A DNA stretch of 64,000 nucleotides. Source: Corinectria fuckeliana. Its lineage: Eukaryota > Ascomycota > Sordariomycetes > Hypocreales > Nectriaceae. Under the pieces are notes generated by a model that saw only the letters and a program-made list of their open reading frames with translations, was not told where the DNA came from and searched no databases. Shown in pieces: positions 44,784-56,361 of this stretch. The stretch covers positions 31,472 through 95,471 of the forward strand of contig WPDH01000483.1 in NCBI GenBank assembly GCA_019137255.1, read 5' to 3'. The position numbers were made by a program, and so were the translations under genes. Each line of letters opens with the position of its first letter. Positions within the stretch are counted from its first letter, which is position 1.

Positions 44784-47700
44784 GGAGGGCGGTGGTGGAA
44801 GACGAGACGGGGGAGGATCTCAGGGGAGGGCATTCCGCGAGTGTGAGGGTGGGTGTAAGCAAGTAAGTGCTTGTGAGACCGAGATGCCGCCTGTGGGTGA
44901 CGTGAATCTGGCCCGGGACGAAGCTTGATTGCTTGCTCTCTGGAAGAGAGGCACTTTTATCTTCAGCCTATGAACGACACAAAGGTCTTGTTATCCGCAG
45001 GTGTACTCGTTCTGCATCATGGTTCCCGGCCAAAGTCGATTGAGCAATGGCGACTCCATCCTGTCGTGCACTTGCTACAGCAAGCCACCCAGACGGTAGA
45101 CGCGATGTGAGTCGGTTTGTGGAGTGCGTTCGTTAGGCGCGGGACCCACGTTGCGGAGCGCGGCGCGCGTGGGAGGCTTCCACAGTCAACGCAATTTACT
45201 TGTTCCATCCCCGGAGGGATCTGGCAGCACATCCATCGACTCCACAGTGTTTTGAAACCTGGACAGCCCAGGCCTGACGTGTTGAGCTAGGGCACAATTG
45301 ACGCGGTGAGGATACCTAGAACGGGACAGTGAGAGAACACGAGTAGATACGCAGACACGGTGAAACTGAAAAGCGTCATCGCCTGGATAATCTAGGAGCT
45401 CTTTTCTACCTAGTTTGATCAAAACAGAGACAGCACCTCCTGCCACTAGGTTGGCATGACGAGCTACTTCGTACATAATAGTACGAAACTCGGGGACTAC
45501 TAAAAAGCGGGTGCATTTCATAATTTCATCTCACTTTTTCTCTCACTTCCAACAATCTGAGCCCTACAGCATCCATGACATCGGGCAGTCCGTGCTCGGC
45601 CTTCGCTTGGGAGATGCGACCAGATAGTAACTAAGTTAACCTTACAAGGTTAGTCTAGTACGCTACAAGGTCCGAAGTAGGCAAGGGCTGATTTGATGGG
45701 CCTCAGCCCAGCAACCCGCGAGGCCGCAACCCACGCTCCGCAACCTGCAATCATCCATTGATTGTTTGTGTGCGAGTGTGCCAACAGCCAGCAATACATA
45801 AATCCACCCTCGGCCGAACAACAAAGACGGCATCCATTCAGCGACCTGACAACCGGCCGATCCGTGACAAGGCCGCCCTTGCTACTGCTGACGTTGGTTG
45901 GGTTGGCAAGTTGGGTCGTACCGGTATCGTCCCCGAGGACCCCCCCACCATCTAATTTTGCGCAAGACGCCACCTGTCGGCCAAGGCGGAGTGACTGGCA
46001 TCATCTCCACAAATCCACGGGTTTTTGGACGCGCTATTATCCATAGCGATCGAGAGACAAACGCCAACGGCTTCTGCAGCGAGTCTTGGGGCGTCGACGG
46101 CGTTATACATGGCAATCCAGATCCGGGCTTCCTTAGTCCAAAGTGCGCTGTACGAATTTTAGTCCGTCTCGGTATTTGTGATTCGAGTCTGGGCGTCAGT
46201 GTGTGTGTGTGTGTGTGGCGGTCTAGATGATCAGCCAAGACCATGATGGCTTCTGGCCTAACCAAGTCAGATGCTAACTGGATGCTACAGTAGATACGAA
46301 AAGAGGAGGATTCAACTTGCAGCCGGACCTCATTGCAGATATCGCATTGCACTGGAAAGTGGACGGTCACACACAAAAACAAACATTTATTTCGCTCCCA
46401 AGAAGAGAGCATGTCGACCGGAGGGGGCGGGAACAGAGACAATCTGACCATACATATCTATCTCTCAGCGACACAGTTCCCCTTGGTAATCAAACTGGCA
46501 GGTCCAGGGTCGGACCTGGACCAACCCGGAGTGCGTTGCTGACACACAGGTGGCCCCAGGCGGCCCAGCGAGGCGAGGCGAGGCGACTGGGGATATTTTT
46601 GGGAATGCAGCTGGATGGACCAACAGCCGGCCGCCGTCGTTGAGAAAACGCCCCGTCTGTGTGTCCACTGCGGAATAGCTCTCGCTTTAGCCCTGTCTCT
46701 AGCTCTGAAGCCGCTTGTTTCGAGCCCGGGATCCCAGCCTGGGGGCTGTGCGGACCTCAATTTCTCTGTCGTGCTCGCGGGCGATTGGTGTTGAACAAGG
46801 GCAGACGGACGGGCAGACAGAGACAGAGACAGGCTCTGGGTAGGATTCCCGGCGCTACAGCCACGAGTCCACTGTCCTTCCAGGTTATACCAGAGTACAT
46901 CTTCCAACTGACAGAGTATCGCAAGTTATTAATTACTACGTACAACCTGGCTGACGCCCTCCCAAGGCTAGGAAGCCCCTTCGATGATCAACCAGGCTGT
47001 GCCCGCGTCTGTGGCTCTGGATTGCCAAATGCAGATAGTCGTGTTCAGACAGCTATCTACACGATACGCCCTACAGCGTCACACCCGAGTCATACCGTAC
47101 CCGAAGCCATTCAGCCCGCCTCTCCGTCTCTCCGCCGGTCGGGGGAACTGGTAGCACGCACCTCTTGTTCTGGTTCCGGCCCCCAATGGCCAGAGTCTCG
47201 GCTCAGGCTCCCAACGCGATGAAGGCAGCTTCGAAAGCATGTTTCCCGGCGTCCAGGCCCCTCCCTGCCGTGGCGGTCGGGGTGCTGTCCATTGTGTCCA
47301 ATGGCTGGGGGCCGCCATGGCAAAGCCCATTCAGCTCCTGCAAGCCATGGTCACCTCCTCCACTCAGTCTCCAGCCGCCCTACCCCAGTGGGTATCCGAA
47401 TTGGAACTGGGGGCATCCGCCTCAAAAATTAGCAGGGGAATGGGATTAGCTTAAGGCTGAGTGGACGACGGGTGGAGCCGTCACTCACACACAACACACT
47501 CAGAGAGAGACATCAAGTCACTGACAACCCGCGCCCTCACCGGCTCACAGTCTCACAGCGAGGTACTCCATACACCCACGAGGATGGATGGTCCCCTCCC
47601 ACTTCCACTCGCACCCATGCCACAGGGCCGGCCGACATGGCTGAGAGGGCCCCGGCCTCGCTCCTTCGGATGGCTGCTGCTCTAGCTGCTCTAAGTAGCT

Positions 47701-47931
47701 GCCCTCCTGCTAGCTGCTTTCTCCGCCGGCTTCTGCCCTGTGCCCGCCTTGCCCTCCCCGTCTTCTCCTCCCCGTCTGTCTTGGTTATAATCACCTCGCC
47801 TCTGCCGGAGCCTGGACGAGCCGTTTTCCCTCCGCGTTTCCTCTCCCCTCTTCTGTCTCACAAGAGTGTCGGCGGTGTCATCCAACCCAAACTGTCGTCG
47901 GGATTCGATTCGACTCGAGCAACCACACAAT
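44784..47931. other. Divergent intergenic region, RAD57 to the Cys-rich membrane protein
   Basis: About 3.1 kb with no gene I can support. It contains the RAD57 promoter at the left and that of the Cys-rich protein at the right. The only clear structure is a GT microsatellite at 46199-46216. Open frames are short and lack domains. Confidence 0.5.
46199..46216. repeat. (GT)9 microsatellite
   Basis: Nine perfect GT units in the RAD57/Cys-rich-protein intergenic region. Confidence 0.9.
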
Positions 47932-49234
47932 ATGAAGGTATCTGGTTCCCGCCTCGCCATTGCGGCTCTGTCCGCAACCGCCAATGCCAGGCTTCTGGTC
48001 CGCTCTGAGCCTACCGCTGCTGTCGCACCCGCCGACGACGGCGTCACTCCTCGACCTACGGATGCCCCCAAGTTCGAACTCTGGCGACGAGCTGATGATG
48101 GTTCCATTCTCTACGCCCCCGACAACACCTGTGGCTACATCTCCGGTCGGCAAGGTGCCGGCTACACCTGCTTTGGCTCCGCTACCTGTGCCTTCAGCTT
48201 CACCAAGGATAAGGGCAATGTTGCCTGCTGTGCCAGCGGCGAGTGCAACATGCGATATAGCTGTGTCGACTACCAAGGCTACTTCTCCCAGAGCGAATGT
48301 GATGATGGCTGTGAGGTCGATGCATTGACCCTGAAGTGGTACGCCTCGCCCCCTTATCAAGAGAGTTTGGACATGGCTGTGAGATCTGTGGCTAACCTGA
48401 CCAACCGCGCATAGTACCCAGGCTTCTGCCCCTTACTGCAACACCATTTCCTTCTCTGGCGGTGTCTCCGATTACTGGTGCAACAATCTCAATGCTTCCA
48501 CTGCACAGCTTGCTAGCACCACTTATGCTGGCGGCGATGAGCGGGAGTACACCACTCTAGATGCGAGCTCGTCTACCGATAGTATTCTCACCACCGGCTC
48601 TGCTAAGGTCCCCACCGTGACTGTCTCCGCCAAGGCTTCTTCGACGTCCAGCTCCGAAGAATCTTCAAGCAGCGGCGGCGGCGGCGGCGGCAGTGGTTCT
48701 AAGACTCCCGTCGGCCCCATCGTTGGCGGTGTGGTTGGTGGTATCGGCGGGCTCGCCCTCATTGGTGCTGCCATCTTCTTCTTCCTCCGCAGCAAGAAGA
48801 AGAAGAACGCGGCTGCGGCCACTACGACTCCTCCCGCCTACCAGGCTCCTCCCATGCAGCAGCAGCCCGGCACCGGCCCCGGTGGCTACAACCCTGTGCC
48901 CCAGGGCCAAGCTGGCTACTACGACCCGAAGAACCCTTACTCGACTCCCGGCCAGCAGTACAACCAACCCGCTGTTGGCGGTGGCTTCTATCCCGCCCAG
49001 GGCCAGCCCGGCACCCCCGACTTCAACCAGACGAACCCTTCGTCCCCCGGCACCTACGTCAGCGACCCTCGCATGTCCCAGGCCCTTTCCAACACCAGCC
49101 CCAGCCCGTCGTACAATCAACAAACCCAGCAGGGCTTCCAGCCCGGTTATCAGCCCCAACAGACCGTCATCCACGAGGCCCCCACCAACGCCATCGGCAG
49201 CAATGGCCACGACGACACTCACGAGCTTGCCTAG
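47932..49234 (+). CDS. Single-pass plasma-membrane protein with Cys-rich ectodomain
   Basis: Exons 47932-48338 and 48415-49234 (76-nt intron, GCTAAC branch, CATAG acceptor) give 408 residues. Residues 1-19 look like a secretion signal (MKVSGSRLAIAALSATANA). The ectodomain has a compact Cys-rich module of about ten cysteines (NTCGYISG, GYTCFGSATCAF, VACCASGECNMRYSC, SECDDGCEVDAL, then CTQASAPYC and DYWCNN). A Ser/Thr-rich stalk ends in a Gly run, and a transmembrane helix follows at about 237-260 (PIVGGVVGGIGGLALIGAAIFFFL), capped by RSKKKKN. The cytoplasmic tail is Pro/Gln/Gly/Tyr-rich. The architecture resembles fungal cell-wall stress sensors of the Mid2/WSC type, but the Cys module is not a WSC domain I can confirm. 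A sensor role is therefore inference. Confidence 0.85.
48674..48693 (+). repeat. GGC repeat encoding a Gly run
   Basis: GGC triplets encode six consecutive glycines between the Ser/Thr stalk and the transmembrane helix of the Cys-rich membrane protein. Confidence 0.8.
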
Positions 49235-50083
49235 GGCGAGATGGCTTAATTGGGCGTGTCTGCCACCGACGGTGGCTCATTATCGTGTTGGAGGCGTTTG
49301 CTGGGTTATCCTCTGGATTTTTGTTTGCGCCATGGCCTGGAGTTAGATAGAGATATTGTCATTCTGTCCGCCAAATAATGGGAACGGATCTATTCTTTTG
49401 GGTTGAAACCCCCGAAATAAACAACTCAACAACTCAACCCTGTCTGAATGGTTCCGGGGGATTGGATTGGGGGAGAGATAATGGCCTATGATGGCTTGTT
49501 CGCACCTATCTTCATGTATACCCTTTTACTTAGTCACTAATCTGGTGGTTGCCGCAGAATCCAAAATTTGTGATGACATTTCAAATACCTGCGCCCTTTT
49601 ACTCTGAAGTGAAACTCAGCTTCCGTGTCTATAGAGAATGCTGCATGTATTTCGTAACGAACTTTGGCATTGGGATTTTTCACTTGCAAGACAAAACTCG
49701 AATCTCTCATAAGCGCAATTTCCATGACATAGAATTGCTTTTTGCTTTGACAGGGCCAAGTTCTCGGCCTCCATGTCTGGGGCATTTCACAGTCTCAATG
49801 ATGCAGCTGTCCAACAAAATCGGCAACAAAAGCTGTGTTTCAATAATACGAAGTACAAATTCCGAGATTCATTGACGCCAGGCCGATCAGCCTACTACTC
49901 TGTCGCTTTCCATGAAATATTAACATGCTTGATTGAGCTTCCGATTCCTCCGCCAGCCCCCTCCTAAGACAACATATGCGCGCCTGGTAAGTTAAGACCG
50001 TCAAAACCACTCGCTAGCTGAGTGAATATAAAGTGAACAAGACCAACATGCAGCAGCCATCTGATGATGGGCAATTGACATGC
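49235..50083. other. Convergent 3' flanks of the membrane protein and carnitine acetyltransferase genes
   Basis: An 849-bp spacer between two converging genes that should hold both 3' UTRs. Two short overlapping frames near 49537-49875 have no supporting features and are not called. Confidence 0.5.
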
Positions 50084-52776
50084 TCAATAGTCACACAATC
50101 TCAATTTCTTGCCCACATCACGGCGACGGGCTTGGGCCGCGGCCCGTTCTGAAGCACGCGTCTCAGTTGCATCGAACTGCACACTGCGATTCTTGAGTGC
50201 CTGGAGAAGCATGCCTGCATCGAAGAAGCCATCTAGAGATTATGTTAGCAGCCTGTAGTGGAATTGATGACGCAAAGGCGTTAAAGGAACTTACATCCGC
50301 CAATCTCGTCGTCCTCGCTGAAGGCACTGCTCTCGTTGGTGGGAGAGGTGGTGCCAGTGTTGGCGCGGATGTTGTCGAGTGCAGTGATGGGGCGTCCACG
50401 AGACTTGAGTCGGCTGGACGGCTTGTTGTGGTTCATGGATAGCTCTGCTTCGCGAGCACGGCTGGACTTCATGGTGGACAACTTGCGGTTGGTGATGCGC
50501 AGGATGCGACGGATCTCGAGCAGGTAGCTCTCGAGGGTGTCAACGAAGCGAGCTGTCTGGCGATGTTTGCTAGACACGCATATGGAGATGCCGTCGTCCT
50601 TGATAATGTATCCAATACCAAACCCATCTCCTGAGGTCGGGCCGAAACCAAACTGTCGGAGTGCCGGGTTTCCGCAGTTGGATGTGGAGAGGATGGTGTT
50701 GTTCAGCTTGTCCCAGCCAGAGTCGGCGAAGATGAGCGGGAGAGGATTCTGTTCCCGGGATCGGGAGTTGGTGCTGTAGCCACGCTCACGCGAGGGTTTC
50801 AGCTCGACGCCATCGGCTGAGGTGACCGAATCGTTCGTTGGGCTGCCGACGGGCGAGTCGACGCCTTTCTCCGAGTGCCCGGGGCTTGAGTACCCGGGGC
50901 TGCTGAGGCCGCTGTCTAACCCTTCGTCCATGCTCCTTTGCCAGACACAGAGGAGAGCGTAGAGGTGACGATCGCAGCCCTCTGCCTTGGAGCACTGCCT
51001 CGTGCTTGCAGAATGCCTTTGACAGGCCTTCTTCAGCGCCTCGATCTTGGCCTCGGCCGAGTTCTCTGACCAGAAAGCCTGTACAAAGTCGACCGACTCG
51101 TTGGTGACGCTTCGGATAGCCTCAGTCCGACCGTGCAAGAACACCTTGGTCATGGCGGGCTCGTAAGTGCATTCAACACGACCGTAGAGACCGTAGTAGG
51201 CGGCTTGGAAAGCCATCTGGATGAAGGCATCAGGTGAGAACCCCATGGATGTGATGAAGTTCTTGCCGTAGTGAGCGAAATCTAGGCATTGGAACTCGTT
51301 CTGCGAGATGAGGTCGGCTAGCCTGGTCTCAGCGAAGCGAACAGCGATGCTCAACTCCGAAATCATGTCCCACTCTAGCTTGCGGGGGGTGGTGTTGACG
51401 TCGCCAAAGCTTTCCGGGTCTCGCTTGGCAGGGTCAGGGCTTGTCGAAGCCCAAAGGGTGGGAGCTTGGCCGTTGATAGTACTGGCGAACCGAAGAATAG
51501 TATCGGTGTAGATGTCACTGGCGAACCGAAGAACCGTGTGACCATCCACGCCAGTGTGCTCAAAGTTGATGCCGGCGCTTCCGTTCTTGCAAACAATAAT
51601 CTGAAGCTTGTCGTACCAGCGGTTGGTGCATGTGCCGATCTGAACGCCCTTTTCGACGACGTTGGTGCCGCACAGCATACTCTGGCAGAGAGATGCCGCG
51701 TCAGTAGAGTCGGTGTAGTCGAGGCAGAGGACAAAGAGAGCCGAGTCAACAATGCTGAGAGAGTCTGCATTGTTTGAATTGGGCTCACGAGTCAAAACAT
51801 CTCTCAAACCTGACCACACCTTTCGGTTCTCGGTGCTCAAAACACCCAAAGCCCCCTTCGCAGCCTCCTGAATGGGGGTTTGCGTGGCATCATCGACGAT
51901 GGTCTGGAGGTTGATTGAAATGTCCTTCTCCGTCATAATGAGATCCGAGTTGTGGTCAAGAACATCGAACCAGTAGAACTGCCCGCGGCACATGACAACA
52001 ACGTGTTTCGATTCCGGGTCTTGCTCAATTTGGCAACCGTCCTCGGTAGGGACTCGGGCTGTTCCAAAAAGTCTGGAGAATTGGTACATGCAGAGGGGAG
52101 TTCCCTTGATCTTGTCCGGAGGCAGCTCCTCCTTCCGCACGGCCCTAATGAATCGAAGCGACGATACCACCAAAGACGCCGCCCGAGTCACCTGGTTGTT
52201 GCGGGCGGGCGTCGGGTCATCCTCCAGGAGGAAGAAGGGGTTCAGGTTGAGGACTACCGGGTTATCAAAGTTGAGGTACGAATCATACCCTGTCACTTGT
52301 TAGAAGCTAGAAAAGAAAAGAGAGGGATGTGGATGGTGCGTACAAAACTGCTCAATATAGCTGGTCTTCCCCTGAGCATACTGCTTCAACTTTTCCTGCA
52401 ACTCAGGCCCAGTGGCCTTGAGAAATTCGTCTACCGCATACTGTGTCTCTGCGTGTTCTCGGGCTGACTGCAGGGGACGAAGAGACTCGAGGTAGCGGCT
52501 GCAAGTGAGGGCTAGGTCGGGGATGGGGAGTTTGGGTAGCTTGTCCTGGCCGGAAAACGTGATGCCGCCCTCATTTTTGCTTGCATTGTATGTGGCCATT
52601 GGAACCCTCTTGTAGTCGCCGTTGAGTTTGGGCGGAGAGTCCCGTCTTTGAGGGAGTTCGGGAATATCTGGGAGGGAACGAGGGGTGGCTGAGGTGACAG
52701 GAGCTGATCCGGGTGCTGGTTCGGCAAGTCTTTCCCCTAGAGGCTGGGGAAGAGCAAAGGTGCGAACTTGAGTCAT
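50084..52776 (-). CDS. Carnitine O-acetyltransferase, cytosolic YAT2-like
   Basis: Exons 52776-52344, 52289-50295 and 50232-50084 give 858 residues. The introns are 54 and 62 nt with TCTAAC and GCTAAC branch sites. The enzyme transfers acetyl groups between CoA and carnitine so that they can cross organelle membranes, which matters on acetate and fatty acids. Family signatures are LPKLPIPDLALTCSRYLESLRP near the N-terminus, YIEQFWYDSYLNFDNPVVLNLNPFF across the first splice junction, the carnitine-site YQFSRLFGTARVP, and the catalytic His in NFEHTGVDGH (about H389). FGFGPTSGDGFGIGYIIKDD lies near the C-terminus. There is no mitochondrial presequence and no C-terminal peroxisomal signal (it ends RLCDY), so a cytosolic YAT2/FacC-type enzyme fits. 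The extra length over typical 600-residue enzymes is a Ser/Pro/Gly-rich insert (EGLDSGLSSPGYSSPGHSEK and following) and a disordered tail. Confidence 0.93.
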
Positions 52777-55700
52777 GCTGTTAGCTTTGGTGATTTGGAA
52801 ATATAGTTGCCGTTATGCGTAGAGAGGCGAGACGCTGGTGCTAACGTTGAGGCCGCGAAGAGCGGTTCGGTAAAAGTAGTGACAATCTTGTAGAAACTCG
52901 GCTGACATTACACTGAGTGCAGTCTGAGATGTGAAGGGATAGAGATTGATAGTTGGCAAAGATTTGAACAGAGAGAAGGAGAGCAGAGGGGATAAAGGAC
53001 CGATATAAAGCAAAGCATTGTGACTTGGCTGACTTAGACGACGGTCAAGTGGACCCCCGCACGCCCTCCACAAACCCTCCGCATTGGCCGGGGGGTAGCC
53101 GAACGCCAGGGAAAGGCTCCCGGGATGTGGAAGCGACGGCAGGTAGGCAGGAAGGTACTTCGTAGAATGCGAAACTTCCTCCGCAGGCCCGACAACAACG
53201 TGGTGGACTGGGGTGGCAATTTGCACACTAGGTGCCGAACATGGGCGCAGGGGCTATCTTGGGAACACAACCAGGCATGAGGACTTACCGAGAACGGAAC
53301 TAGAAGGCCCATCTATCGTAGACAGCGAGAATTCCCCGAATCGAAGCGGCAACGAGTTTTGGCGATACCGACGAACCGGAGGACTGGACAACGTGTTTGG
53401 AGGTGATGGCCGGGGGAGGGCGTGAGGGCAACACGAGGCTCCGGCAATGAATGACTTCACAATGTCTGTGTCCGGACCCCGAGGACAAACGGCTCACATG
53501 CAAAAACGACCCGGGTACCTGAATAGGAAACAAGAACAGCACTGGGCAACGTATTTCGGGTGTGGGGGGCCTCGACGGTTGACTTCCGAATGAGAGACAG
53601 GGAGTACAATGATCGGCGAAGTTGATCTTCGGACGACGGGATGTCAAAACACGGTTCGCAGAGCCAGTGCCGTGGCGGCGAACAAAGCACACACGCCGAG
53701 TTATGGGCTAGGCCTGGACCGGGGGTGCGGCTGGAGGCGCTCCACTTGGGGCTCTGGGGGATGCTGGAGATGAATAGACGACGCCGGACTGGTTGGTTGC
53801 GCGTGGTGCAGCTTCAGATGACGGAGGAGTGGAAGAGAGGCAGCCTCATCTGGCGCAACCCCACGATGCGATATGCGATGATGCGATGAGGGGAAAGCAG
53901 GTGCGTCGCTAGGCGTTCAGATTGGGAATCCTGATTCTAATCAAGGCGATCGAGATCCTGGGCTCTATTCTCTTCTCCCATGAGCATAGGCAAGGCATGA
54001 ATGAGTTCTGGCAGTCGACCATCTATCTAGGCACGTGGATAGCACCGCCGCACAAGATTCTGCCGTTTACGATGAGTACCGCGGCCGGCTCGTCTGGTGC
54101 CTCGTCTTCATGTGCCATGTGTGCGCGCGTGGGAATGCTTTCCATGGTTGGTTGAGTGGATGGCTGCAAGGCTGCTTGCGGTTAGGTGGGTTGCCACGAG
54201 TCCTCGAAGCTCACGGGTCCCACCTGGAGCTGGAATCGCGCTTGATGCTGGCCCATGACAAAATGCCGATTAGTATATCCAGGCATCGCTGACCATCCGA
54301 ACAGCTTGGTGGGTGTCCAGCTTCCTTGGCACACTTGCGCCCTGCTCTTGGCCCGGCCTCGCCGAAGTAGCACAATAGTTACGTAGGTATGTATCTCATC
54401 GATAACGTGTAGAATCTGGCTCTGTTCGAGAAAGCTTAACTATGTCTTGCTGTTTGACAACGATGCCGGCGTCCTCCGAGGGGGGTGTCATTCACACGGG
54501 AGCGTGGCAAAGACACGGTTGGAGGAAGCTCAACAGTATTCCCGAGGGAGGGCCAACGGAGCCGTCGCAGTTCTGAAGGGCAGCCGCCTGCGGATGCGAA
54601 GCTCGGGGATGAGTGGACGCATTCGAATCCCGTCTCGTCTCGGTTCGGCCCAAAGGACGCCAGTGAGGCCAGACCTTGCCCGTTCCTTTCGGAGCCTTTC
54701 CTTGAGGGCCACGGCACGAAGCGACACCCACTTCGTCATCGTCCGCCGGGAACGTGGTTGGCTCCCGCGGTGGAATGTGGTGGAGTGTGGTGGAGTGTGT
54801 GTGTCTCTCTGCGTCAATGGGGGACGAACGGTACGAAGTAAGTAGAAAGTTGGCATTCGCTCAAAGGTCTGTGGGTTTGCTCTTGGAGATGCTGCTTTCT
54901 TGGAGGGGTGCTCCTCATGGCAATTGGGGGAAAGCACGGGGTGGCCGCGGGGTAACTAACGTAACCTTGTCATATCATTCTGACAGGCCTCTCGTGTTTG
55001 CCTCGTACCGTAAAATCAACCCCGGATATCTAACCAGCGCATCTTCCTCGACAAGCTTCGACCTGCCATAAGGGTGCAAATCATCACTATTGTTGATCAC
55101 TGGGCTTGCCTTTTGTGTTGACTTGTATTTTCTTTTCTTCGGCATCAGTTACCATCATTCTTACGTGCACGTGACCTCGCACCAGGAACCGCTGACCCAC
55201 AGCAAGGTCCGGATGTCCGGTAGCGGACGGTCTTCGGCTGCAACCTCCGAATTCCAACCTTTCCGGCCCGCCATGTCCTAACTTTCTCCCTCTCTCATCC
55301 CGACCCCGGAGGCGCCGGACGTGTGCCTGCACCTGCAGGTCTTGTTATTGCCTTGGGTAACTATCCCACTGGTTTCCGCCTACAAAGCCGAGGTGTTGCA
55401 ACGAGATGACCTGGCTGGCTGGCTGGCTTGCTTGTCGAGTTTCGTTCCTATCAATCTTCACAACTTTCAAGTTAAACGCACATCTTCTTAGCTTAATTTC
55501 ACACCGAAGGTGACTCACACAGTACTCAGGCATATATACACTTGACTAGCTGTTACGCTGAGAGAAAGGCCAGGATAGGAAGCCTTGAGGTTGCACTTAG
55601 ATAAGGCACTCTTCATAAATCCTACATACAAACAGAGCCTATGCGGCCTGCTTACAGCAGGGATATCTGTCAAGATGCATGCATGTTTGTGGTCTTTGAA

Positions 55701-56361
55701 ATTTCCCCGCCGAGCTGGCATAGTAGTCACAGTAATACCCTTCAAATGGGAGGCCGCCCTCGTTTTAGCGCTGCCACAATTTCCAATCTAAAGGTTGCGG
55801 AGGGAACTGATCTAATGGGCTGATCGTGAAAAAGACACCTCAGCCTTAATGCCTTCTCCCTGTTCAATAGTCCATGCGAAAGCTCTCAGACTCAAGCTCA
55901 CTAGTCTGCTTGAGGCTATCCTTTCGAGGTCTCCTATGGTGCCTTACCGTTTTAGGTAATACATTCGAGCTTACTCTTTGTTCAGGAACACAGCCTTCGT
56001 CTGATCGCATCTGGATAAATAACTGGACGCCGCCCCTGCTACGAAGAGTATACACGATTGGGCACCGTCTCCTTTTTCTTCTCTATAATGGGAAAAGCCA
56101 TTCGAGGTGGGCGCTTCATCGTCGCTTGAGTCCCACCTGGCCCCCTAGCACCCAGGCTTTGCAGATGAAATACGTCAAATGTCACCAGCATGTTGAAGGA
56201 TCTCAGGGCTTGCAGATGTCCATGTCGCTTCACGTACTTCGTATTTGCTAGCAATGTATTGGAAATAAAACCTTGCTCGATCCCTCCAGAGCTCACCCTC
56301 CATCCTCTATAAAACCTCTATCCCATTTCACCTACCGTAATATACCGACATCCTAACCATT
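52777..56361. other. Intergenic region between the carnitine acetyltransferase and MFS genes
   Basis: About 3.6 kb holding two divergent promoters. No frame shows a domain or splice-consistent structure. A 10-bp tandem repeat at 54771-54800 is listed separately. The part nearest the MFS gene is more AT-rich. Confidence 0.5.
54771..54800. repeat. 10-bp tandem repeat TGGAGTGTGG
   Basis: Three near-perfect copies: the first is TGGAATGTGG, the third ends TGTGT and runs into a short GT stretch. Confidence 0.8.

Noticed and set aside
43638..44846. Long plus-strand frames rich in Gly, Glu and Arg opposite RAD57
   Set aside because: They are mirror frames of the GC-rich RAD57 coding strand. The minus-strand frame has the RecA motifs.
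48665..49222. A 185-codon minus-strand frame rich in Val, Gly and Leu
   Set aside because: It is the antisense shadow of the Cys-rich membrane protein, whose plus-strand frame has a signal peptide, a transmembrane helix and correct splicing.
49537..49875. Overlapping frames of 82 and 108 codons on opposite strands
   Set aside because: They are AT-rich, lie in the shared 3' flank of two convergent genes, and neither shows a domain or plausible promoter.
54590..54660. tRNA-like B-box string ATTCGAATCCC
   Set aside because: No matching A box or acceptor stem can be drawn at the right spacing, and no cloverleaf forms.
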